Assembly (NCBI GenBank): GCA_003554375.1
Contig: PWGF01000101.1
Location: 1-5,409 of the forward strand
Direction: 5' to 3'
Length of the DNA stretch: 5,409 nt
Source of the DNA: Spirochaetaceae bacterium
GTDB taxonomy: Bacteria > Spirochaetota > Spirochaetia > DSM-27196 > SKKC01
Below are positions 1-4,560 of this stretch, piece by piece (positions within the stretch are counted from its first letter, which is position 1; the number at the start of each line of letters is the position of its first letter). The translations under genes were made by a program, and so were the position numbers. A model generated the notes under the pieces. It saw only the letters and a list, made by a program, of their open reading frames with translations. It did not search any database and was not told the origin of the DNA.

Positions 1-1
1 A

Positions 2-757
2 AGCGTAACAGTAGAAGGGACGCGCATTTCCTATCGCGTCGGCGGCACGGGGAAGCCCGTTCTCTGCATTCACGGAAACACCGGCTCCAAGCTCTGGTAT
101 GAGAGAGCTATGCAGATCGAGGGTGCTCGCGTGGTCGCTCCGGACATGCCCAATTTCGGCGATTCGGATCATATCGACACCGCGGACATAGACCGGTATG
201 CAGACCACATGCGCGATTTCATCAGAGCGCTTGAGCTGCCTCAACCGCTTCCCGTTGTGGGACACTCGCTCGGCGGCGCGGTGGCGATGTCGCTGGCCGT
301 GCGGAATCCGGAGATGGTGGAGAAGCTCATGCTCGTCGATTCCGCCCCTCCGGGAGGCCTTAAGACACCGGAGGAGCACTACCCGATTATCGAGCAGTAC
401 AAGTCGAACCGCGAGCTCATGCTCCAAGCGCTCGGCGCGGTCACGCCAACTCTAAATGACCCGGCGTTCCTTGAGCGTCTTGCCGACGAAGCCATGAAGA
501 TGAATCCGATCGCCTTCAGCGGGAACGCTCGAGCGCTGGAGCGCTTCGACTATCGCGGGCGTACCGAAAGCTTCACCGCGCCGGTGACGGTTGTTGTCGG
601 GGACCAAGACGCTCTCATCACCCCGGATGTGGCCCGGGCTACCGGCGAGAGCTTTCCCCGCGCAACGCTCCGGATTCTCGAGGGCGTCGGCCACTCGGTC
701 ATGGTCGAGCAGCCGGAAACCTTCAAGTCGCTTGTTCGGGATTTTCTCCACAGCTGA
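2..757 (+). CDS. Alpha/beta hydrolase, 5' partial
   Basis: Esterase/C-C hydrolase-type alpha/beta hydrolase, probably cytoplasmic. The frame is open from position 2 to the TGA at 755-757, giving 251 visible residues. The true start lies before the window, and probably only a short N-terminal piece is missing because the first strand and the oxyanion HGN (visible residues 24-26) are present. The nucleophile elbow GHSLGG puts Ser at visible residue 89 (codon 266-268). The acid is probably the second Asp of GDQD (about residue 203), and the base is His in VGHSVMVEQPE (about 231). The full triad is therefore intact and in the usual order. An internal ATG at 110 would remove the oxyanion strand and is rejected as the start. 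The lid region (about residues 115-185) is helical and does not identify the substrate. It is the only plus-strand gene here and converges on the flavodoxin gene. The family is sure; the substrate is unknown. Confidence 0.92.
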   Translation, partial: SVTVEGTRISYRVGGTGKPVLCIHGNTGSKLWYERAMQIEGARVVAPDMPNFGDSDHIDTADIDRYADHMRDFIRALELPQPLPVVGHSLGGAVAMSLAVRNPEMVEKLMLVDSAPPGGLKTPEEHYPIIEQYKSNRELMLQALGAVTPTLNDPAFLERLADEAMKMNPIAFSGNARALERFDYRGRTESFTAPVTVVVGDQDALITPDVARATGESFPRATLRILEGVGHSVMVEQPETFKSLVRDFLHS

Positions 758-771
758 GGCGGGGAGTTGAG

Positions 772-787
772 TGCGGGAGACCCCGCA
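772..787 (+). terminator. Short GC hairpin just after the hydrolase stop
   Basis: TGCGGG (772-777), a 4-base loop, then CCCGCA (782-787) form a perfect 6-bp stem starting 15 bases after the hydrolase stop codon. No T-run follows, so it is not a classical intrinsic terminator. It could stabilise the mRNA 3' end or assist termination. The pairing is seen directly; the role is inferred. Confidence 0.3.
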
Positions 788-827
788 GCATCCGAGCCAC
801 CGGTATCAAGTGGCCGCAATTGCCCTG

Positions 828-865
828 ATTTCCACCGGTGCACCGGCAAACGCCGGTTCGGAAAT
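828..865. terminator. Bulged stem-loop between convergent genes
   Basis: ATTTCCACCGG (828-838) pairs with CCGGT (853-857) and GGAAAT (860-865), giving 11 bp interrupted only by a 2-base bulge (858-859) around a 14-base loop. A second, competing hairpin, ACCGGC-AAAC-GCCGGT (842-857), shares the right arm. The structure lies in the middle of the 198-base gap between the stops of the two convergent genes, where a bidirectional terminator would be expected. Neither side has a T-run, so the terminator role is an inference. Confidence 0.35.
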
Positions 866-955
866 GCCGATGGCGGTCCGGGCCGGCCAGGGCGGGCTGA
901 TAAGCTCATCGCGCACAGCCATGCGTCAATCGAGCCAAAGGCACCGAGCCCCGCC

Positions 956-1468
956 TCACGCGCCGACCGGGGAGCCCGCCGCCAGAAGCGAGTCACACCA
1001 TTCGGCGGCACGCTTCTTTTGCGATTCGAAATCGATCTTCTCTCGGTCGCCGGGTTCCTGATATCCCTTGAAGAAGGTCGTGCCGATCGGCGGGGTGGGC
1101 AACAGCCGCGCCACGCTCGCCATATACTTGTCCGGATCGAGAAAGAGCTTCTTCAGTGCTGCCTTGAGGCCCCTGTCGGCGCCGCCGGCGTCGAGCGGAT
1201 CGGAGCCGCACACGACGAAAAGCCCGGTGGGGCGGGCGCCTATCTGCTCGGCGTGTTTCCGGAGAAACGCCGCAATGCCGGTCCGTTTTGCGCTAAAGGC
1301 GTACACGGCGGTTCCCAGAATATAGAGATCGCAGTCAAGCTGGTCGAAGTCCGCAGGCTTCTCGCATACCACGCTGTGCCCGAGCGATCTCAGATACTCG
1401 GACATCCACCCGACTATTTCCGCCGTCGCTGCGTTTCTCTTTGTTCCGTACACGATTCCGATCTTCAT
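956..1468 (-). CDS. Flavodoxin-family protein
   Basis: Small FMN-binding flavodoxin-fold protein of 170 residues, expected to be a cytoplasmic electron carrier or small flavin oxidoreductase. The first strand, MKIGIVYGTK, leads into the phosphate-binding loop GTKRNAAT (residues 8-15). The second FMN loop is LGTAVYAFSAKRTG (51-64), and the third is VVCGSDPLDAGGADR (85-99). It resembles the flavodoxin-domain proteins related to menaquinone-dependent protoporphyrinogen dehydrogenase (HemG-like), but I cannot assign that reaction from sequence alone. The frame opens 9 codons earlier (1495). I chose the ATG at 1468 because GGAGG lies 5 bases before it and because the protein then begins exactly at the first beta strand. 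It has its own promoter, with an inverted repeat between promoter and start, and it converges on the hydrolase gene. Family confidence is high; partner and substrate are unknown. Confidence 0.88.
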   Translation of the reverse strand: MKIGIVYGTKRNAATAEIVGWMSEYLRSLGHSVVCEKPADFDQLDCDLYILGTAVYAFSAKRTGIAAFLRKHAEQIGARPTGLFVVCGSDPLDAGGADRGLKAALKKLFLDPDKYMASVARLLPTPPIGTTFFKGYQEPGDREKIDFESQKKRAAEWCDSLLAAGSPVGA

Positions 1469-1473
1469 CTCAT

Positions 1474-1478
1474 CCTCC
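1474..1478 (-). promoter_or_regulatory. Ribosome binding site deciding the flavodoxin start
   Basis: On the minus strand GGAGG is followed by five bases and then ATG (1468-1466). This strong Shine-Dalgarno supports the ATG at 1468 over the longer reading frame that begins at 1495. Confidence 0.8.
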
Positions 1479-1482
1479 GATA

Positions 1483-1505
1483 TTGCACGCGGCACCCGGG
1501 TGCAA
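1483..1505. promoter_or_regulatory. Nested palindrome in the flavodoxin leader, candidate operator
   Basis: GCACCCGGGTGC (1492-1503) is a perfect 12-base palindrome. Overlapping it, TTGCAC (1483-1488) and GTGCAA (1500-1505) form a 6-bp inverted repeat with an 11-base spacer. The site lies between the predicted transcription start (near 1524) and the ribosome binding site. It could bind a dimeric repressor or fold in the mRNA leader. The symmetry is seen directly; the regulatory role is inferred. Confidence 0.4.
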
Positions 1506-1530
1506 ACATCCGGGCAGCCTGAATGGTGCT

Positions 1531-1559
1531 ATCATTGTCTGGAGATCGCAGGATGTCAA
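1531..1559 (-). promoter_or_regulatory. Sigma70-type promoter of the flavodoxin gene
   Basis: On the minus strand a consensus -35 box TTGACA (1554-1559) is followed by 17 bases and AATGAT (1531-1536; 4 of 6 matches to TATAAT). Transcription would start near 1524, giving a leader of about 55 bases before the ATG at 1468. Position, spacing and direction all fit the flavodoxin gene. Confidence 0.6.
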
Positions 1560-1574
1560 ACCGGTGAAGGCTGA

Positions 1575-1607
1575 GGGGGCGAGGGGGGAGGGGGGGGGGG
1601 GTTTGGG
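1575..1607 (+). other. G-tract, quadruplex-capable; C-rich on the transcribed strand
   Basis: The plus strand carries G5 (1575-1579), G6 (1583-1588), G12 (1590-1601) and G3 (1605-1607), separated by loops CGA, A and TTT. This meets the usual four-tract rule for a G-quadruplex. On the minus strand it is a nearly G-free C-rich stretch. It lies about 50 bases after the toxin stop and about 15 bases upstream of the flavodoxin -35 box. Read from the toxin operon, the RNA would be C-rich and unstructured, as at Rho loading sites. The composition is seen directly; either role is inferred. The 12-base G run may also be length-variable or misread. Confidence 0.55.
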
Positions 1608-1656
1608 AGTTGGCCCTAGGGGAAACCCCGAAGCCACTCGCCGTGCAAGCGGTACA

Positions 1657-2157
1657 TCACCGCCGTTCTAACTCGGCTATAACGGACTGCACATAAGAAC
1701 GAAATGTCGAAAACTCGCCGGTTACCATCGGCGCCGCCCGCTGTGCCAGCTCGGTCAGGTGCTCCAGGCGAGTCCAGTCGTATTCGAGGTGGTAGTAGTA
1801 GCGCTTGAAGCGCCGAAAACGCATAAGCTCATCCAGATAGCTGTAGAGGCGCTCCGAGAGGACTGCGGGACGTACACCGGGTACTCCAACGGTCATACGC
1901 TGGAGGAGGTCCGAGTGCCAACGCTCCGGGCGCAGGTTGTTGCCGAAGCTCTGCGCGATGCGTACGAGCACTGTCTCAACCGCAGTGTAGAAGTTCTCCA
2001 GGAGTCCCGCAGCCGCGACGCCCGTGGTAGTAGTCCTGCCGATGGTGGCCACATCTTTGGTCATCAGATGATCGAGCGCCGACAACAGCCGCCTCGAAGC
2101 GTCTTCGAACCGATCTATCTCACCGAGCAGCTCACGCAAATCAGCAATCCGACTCAT
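1657..2157 (-). CDS. hepT: HEPN ribonuclease toxin, HepT-like
   Basis: Toxin half of an MNT-HEPN (type VII) toxin-antitoxin pair, with 166 all-helical residues. HEPN toxins cut RNA as dimers, using an Arg and a His in an RX4-6H motif. Here the motif is RRFKRYYYHLEYDW, with Arg116, six residues, then His123. This matches the LRRFRHVFRH-like signature of HepT-like toxins. Residues 49-70 (AAGLLENFYTAVETVLVRIA) form the conserved helix that carries a small polar surface in this family. In the studied Shewanella HepT the antitoxin adds AMP to a Tyr two residues after the His. Here position +2 is Glu125, and Tyr126 is at +3, with three Tyr residues (120-122) just before His. The ATG start at 2157 overlaps the antitoxin gene by 17 bases. 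An SD-like AGGTGAT precedes it. The RNA target is unknown. Confidence 0.85.
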   Translation of the reverse strand: MSRIADLRELLGEIDRFEDASRRLLSALDHLMTKDVATIGRTTTTGVAAAGLLENFYTAVETVLVRIAQSFGNNLRPERWHSDLLQRMTVGVPGVRPAVLSERLYSYLDELMRFRRFKRYYYHLEYDWTRLEHLTELAQRAAPMVTGEFSTFRSYVQSVIAELERR

Positions 2158-2521
2158 ACATCACCTTCCCGCGAGCCAGGATGCTTTCCCGGTGAGGCTC
2201 GATAAGCTCTTCCCACCGAACCAGATCCAGAGGGAATGTCGTCGTCTCGAGCATCGCTCGCTCCAGGCGCGACCATTCATCCGGGGCCTTAACTCCTTCC
2301 ACGCAGATATCGATGTCCGAGATCTCGCAGAACCGATCAGGGCGAAGCATTGAGCCCCAGACAATAATCCGGCGAACGCTTGGGAAGCCGGCGGCACACG
2401 CTATCAACGTATCGAGCTCTTGGCGTGCGCGCTGATACCGTGCCTCATTCGCACGCCGTCGCTGATCCTCTTCTCTGCGCATCCGCTCGGCGACCGCACG
2501 AGCGTCACTCTCATGGTTCAC
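2141..2521 (-). CDS. mntA: Minimal nucleotidyltransferase antitoxin, MntA-like
   Basis: Antitoxin half of the MNT-HEPN pair, with 126 residues. MNT antitoxins neutralise HepT by transferring AMP from ATP to a toxin tyrosine. The polymerase-beta nucleotidyltransferase signature is present: VWGS (Gly56-Ser57), then SDIDI with Asp69 and Asp71. The third carboxylate is probably Asp99 in FPLDLV. Gly-Ser to Asp spacing is 11 residues rather than the common 10. The first 40 residues form a strongly charged, Arg/Glu-rich helix, longer than in the smallest MNT proteins. The GTG start at 2521 is the farthest possible, because an in-frame TAG lies three codons upstream. GGAG sits only two bases before it, so translation may be leaderless. 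The ATG at codon 14 is an alternative start but has no clear ribosome site. The gene is first in the operon and overlaps the toxin gene by 17 bases. Confidence 0.85.
   Translation of the reverse strand: MNHESDARAVAERMRREEDQRRRANEARYQRARQELDTLIACAAGFPSVRRIIVWGSMLRPDRFCEISDIDICVEGVKAPDEWSRLERAMLETTTFPLDLVRWEELIEPHRESILARGKVMYESDC
2160..2166 (-). promoter_or_regulatory. Ribosome binding site of the toxin gene, inside the antitoxin gene
   Basis: AGGTGAT on the minus strand matches seven bases of the full anti-Shine-Dalgarno complement and ends two bases before the toxin ATG. It is embedded in the last codons of the antitoxin gene, consistent with coupled translation. Confidence 0.55.
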
Positions 2522-2529
2522 GACTCCAT

Positions 2530-2558
2530 ACTATACCATCCCGCCGGAAGTGAGTCAG
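2530..2558 (-). promoter_or_regulatory. Extended -10 promoter of the toxin-antitoxin operon
   Basis: On the minus strand CTGACT (2553-2558; 4 of 6 matches to TTGACA) is followed by 17 bases and TATAGT (2530-2535; 5 of 6 matches to TATAAT). A TG one base upstream of the -10 makes it an extended -10. Transcription should start near 2522-2524, one to three bases before the GTG at 2521, so the transcript would have almost no leader. Confidence 0.6.
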
Positions 2559-2567
2559 CGGCCCACC

Positions 2568-2582
2568 GGAGCCCCGCGCTCC
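2568..2582 (-). terminator. Small hairpin after the serine hydrolase gene
   Basis: GGAGC and GCTCC form a perfect 5-bp stem around a 5-base loop, starting about 20 bases after the serine hydrolase stop (2602) and before the toxin-antitoxin promoter. No U-run follows in the RNA, so only a weak or Rho-assisted terminator role can be suggested. Confidence 0.3.
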
Positions 2583-2601
2583 TTCCCATGCCGCCCCTCG
2601 G

Positions 2602-4086
2602 TTACCGCTCCCGCCGTCCCCCCTGAGCCAACCGCACCGCATGAATCCCCGCGTCCACCAGGCAGAACGCCATCGCAATCCCGAGCCAGATTACCACGTC
2701 CGGCATTAGCAGAAAGCCCAGGTCCCACGTCATGCCCCGTCCCGTAAGCCCGCCGAACGCCGGCGGTATCAGAACCAGCAGCGCCGCCGGAATCGCCAGG
2801 TTAACGACGAGCCGCCTGACGCGCCAAGCAGTGCTCCGCTCTTCGCGCGACCTCACGCGCTTGATCCTCTTCCGCACCCCCCATGCAACGCTTGCAAGAA
2901 AGACCAGAAGCAGCCCCCGGTAGATCCACACGATAGAGAGACGCGACGACGGCTCGCTGCCGGTGAGAATCGAGACAATGCCGTCGGTGAGACTCGGATA
3001 GAGAAGGGCGCTGTAGACCATGTGATTCTTGTTGGCGGTGAACGCGACGCTGTACTCGTCCTCAGTCAGCACCACCGCGTTCGCGCCGTAGCCGACCAGA
3101 GTGCCACCATGGTGCACCGCGGGACGCCCCGCTACCGGACCGGTGAACCATCCCAGACCGTACGGCTCCCCGCGCTCCATCTCCGCGAGGTCCGGAGGGG
3201 AGGCCCCGAGCTCCGGAGCACGCGTGCGGAACGCCTCCAGAAAGCGGATGAGGTCTTCCGGAGTCGAGGTGACGAATCCGCCCGGGAGATCGTATGCAAT
3301 AAACGGCTGCCGGTACGGCACCGAAAAGCCGAAAAAGCTCAACCTGCTCTCCGCGTCCACTACTCCCCGCACCGAAGTGTTCTCCATCTCCAGCGGCCGG
3401 AGGATATGCTCCTCGACGTACTCCGGGTAGCTCATGCCGCTCACCGCTTCCACCAGCGCGCCCAGAAGTGCGTAGTTCGTATTGAAGTACGCGAACTCGC
3501 CACCCGGCGTCCCGCTCACTGCCCCCTCGTTCCCCATCTCTTCGAGCAGGTCGTCAAAGCTCGCGCCCGCCGGAAGGGAAGGGATATAATCCAGGTCGCT
3601 CATCCCGCTCCTGTGCCGGAGGAGGTGGCGCACCGTCACACCGTCCGAGAGCCGGAATCCCGGCACGTAGCTCGAGACCGGCTGGTCCAGGTCGATCTTT
3701 CCCGCGTGTGCCAGCTGCACCACGGCAACCGCGGTAAAGGGCTTACTCACCGAGCCGATGTAAAACCGCGTTTCGCCGCTGACGTCCGCTCCAAAGCTCC
3801 TGCTATAGACCAGCTCGTCCCCTCGACCCACAGCCACCGACAAGCCAGGTATGCCCATGCCCTCGACGTACCGCGCGATCTGCTCGTCCAGCGCTGCTTC
3901 CAGCTGCTCCCTCTCCCCCAACTCCGGCCCCGCCACGGCGCTCACCAGGCTTCCCGTCAGAAGGAGGCACAGCACAAGCAGCCCCGTTACTCCCCGCCGA
4001 GCCGCCATGCCCAGGCCCCCGGCCCTTGCTACGCCACAGCCGATCCGCTTTCCCGCTATCCTCACTCGCTCTTCCTCCGCGCTCAT
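2602..4086 (-). CDS. Exported serine hydrolase, beta-lactamase/PBP4* fold, with C-terminal membrane anchor
   Basis: Serine hydrolase of the beta-lactamase (class C/DD-peptidase) family, 494 residues. Members cleave D-Ala peptides, beta-lactams or esters outside the cytoplasm. Motifs run in the right order: SVSK with Ser112 nucleophile and Lys115; YFN at 200-202 (the YxN motif, Phe replacing the usual Ser); and HGG at 326-328 in place of KTG. The catalytic domain spans about residues 62-375. An N-terminal hydrophobic segment (33-52) is a signal peptide or anchor. Three more segments follow at about 385-402, 426-445 and 457-478. The loop between the first two (404-425) is very rich in Arg/Lys, so the positive-inside rule places the catalytic domain outside. 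I keep the long start at 4086. ATG at 4008 (codon 27) gives a more normal signal peptide, but neither has a good ribosome site. The substrate is not predictable. Confidence 0.88.
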   Translation of the reverse strand: MSAEEERVRIAGKRIGCGVARAGGLGMAARRGVTGLLVLCLLLTGSLVSAVAGPELGEREQLEAALDEQIARYVEGMGIPGLSVAVGRGDELVYSRSFGADVSGETRFYIGSVSKPFTAVAVVQLAHAGKIDLDQPVSSYVPGFRLSDGVTVRHLLRHRSGMSDLDYIPSLPAGASFDDLLEEMGNEGAVSGTPGGEFAYFNTNYALLGALVEAVSGMSYPEYVEEHILRPLEMENTSVRGVVDAESRLSFFGFSVPYRQPFIAYDLPGGFVTSTPEDLIRFLEAFRTRAPELGASPPDLAEMERGEPYGLGWFTGPVAGRPAVHHGGTLVGYGANAVVLTEDEYSVAFTANKNHMVYSALLYPSLTDGIVSILTGSEPSSRLSIVWIYRGLLLVFLASVAWGVRKRIKRVRSREERSTAWRVRRLVVNLAIPAALLVLIPPAFGGLTGRGMTWDLGFLLMPDVVIWLGIAMAFCLVDAGIHAVRLAQGGRRER

Positions 4087-4113
4087 GCCTACTCTCGAGC
4101 CACCCGCCTCTCC

Positions 4114-4130
4114 GCGCCGTTCCCCGGCGC
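4114..4130 (-). other. Stem-loop in the serine hydrolase leader
   Basis: GCGCCG (4114-4119), a 5-base loop and CGGCGC (4125-4130) form a perfect 6-bp stem between the predicted transcription start near 4143 and the start codon at 4086. It may affect leader stability; no specific riboswitch or attenuator was recognised. Confidence 0.3.
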
Positions 4131-4149
4131 ACTCATAGCGCCGTGCCGC

Positions 4150-4179
4150 ACTATAGCCTTGATTGGCACGAAGTACCAG
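4150..4179 (-). promoter_or_regulatory. Candidate promoter of the serine hydrolase gene
   Basis: On the minus strand TATAGT (4150-4155; 5 of 6 matches) is preceded at 18 bases by CTGGTA (4174-4179; 3 of 6 matches). Initiation near 4143 would give a leader of about 57 bases. The -10 is good, the -35 weak. TATAGT is also the -10 of the toxin-antitoxin promoter. Confidence 0.4.
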
Positions 4180-4560
4180 AGCTCAGACTTTGGGCGGATC
4201 CTGAAGCCCGCGGGCGGCCCCCGCAGGACAGGCGTCGCCGCCAGCGCGACCACAACCTGCGCCGCAGGCTTCGCCTCCGGCGCAGGCGGGCCCATCCGCT
4301 TGGCGCCTCCGCTTTCTCCCATCCGCCCGCCGTCTTCAGGACCGAGCTCTCCGGGGCTTCGGTCCCGCCGCGCCTCCTCGTGCGCTCAGAGCGTGCCGAC
4401 GAAGCTGTCCTCTATCCGGATGCGGCGGCGGGACGCCTCGCTTCGCTCGGCCCCCTCCGATCTCTTCCGCGGGAGAGCCCACCGGGGGCAGCTCCGGTAC
4501 ACCGACGCGCGCACGCCGAGGTCTCCTGTGCTCTCTTCGGCTCCGGCAACGGCCGCGTCC
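4180..4560. other. Intergenic stretch without a convincing gene
   Basis: These 381 bases lie between the permease stop and the serine hydrolase promoter. Open frames exist on both strands (minus 4089-4322; plus frames running through), but their translations are Pro/Arg/Ala-rich, lack recognisable domains and have no clear ribosome sites. Besides the stem-loop at 4339-4365, only short GC-rich symmetric strings such as the mirror repeat CTCGCTTCGCTC (4437-4448) are visible. It could be decayed coding DNA or leader/terminator sequence; I cannot tell which. Confidence 0.5.
4339..4365 (-). terminator. Stem-loop downstream of the permease gene
   Basis: GGACCG pairs with CGGTCC, and inside it AGC pairs with GCT across a single-base bulge, leaving an 8-base loop (about 9 bp in all). 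It is the strongest hairpin I found in the 380-base gene-free stretch. It lies about 200 bases after the permease stop and has no T-run, so the terminator call is tentative. Confidence 0.3.

Noticed and set aside
550..1011. A 153-codon minus-strand open frame
   Set aside because: Antisense to the hydrolase, overlapping its Asp/His triad codons. The composition is Arg/Pro/Ser-rich and no motif is present.
767..1522. A 251-codon plus-strand open frame
   Set aside because: It lies opposite the flavodoxin gene, which has clear FMN loops, a promoter and a ribosome site. The plus-strand translation has low-complexity Arg/Gly/Pro composition and no motifs.
1619..1629. GGGG-AAA-CCCC hairpin as a terminator of the toxin operon
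   Set aside because: The stem is only 4 bp with a 3-base loop, and no U-run follows on the toxin strand. The C-rich stretch just beyond is a better termination candidate.
1759..2205. A 148-codon plus-strand open frame
   Set aside because: Antisense to the HEPN toxin gene, with no domain-like sequence. The minus strand carries the RX6H motif and operon structure.
4089..4322. A 77-codon minus-strand open frame upstream of the serine hydrolase
   Set aside because: No good ribosome site, no recognisable domain, and it runs across the candidate serine hydrolase promoter and leader hairpin. I cannot exclude a short peptide, but nothing supports it.
4437..4448. Mirror-symmetric string CTCGCTTCGCTC as a possible recombination or repeat element
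   Set aside because: It reads the same backwards on one strand but is not an inverted repeat, and it occurs once in the window. Such strings are common by chance in GC-rich DNA.
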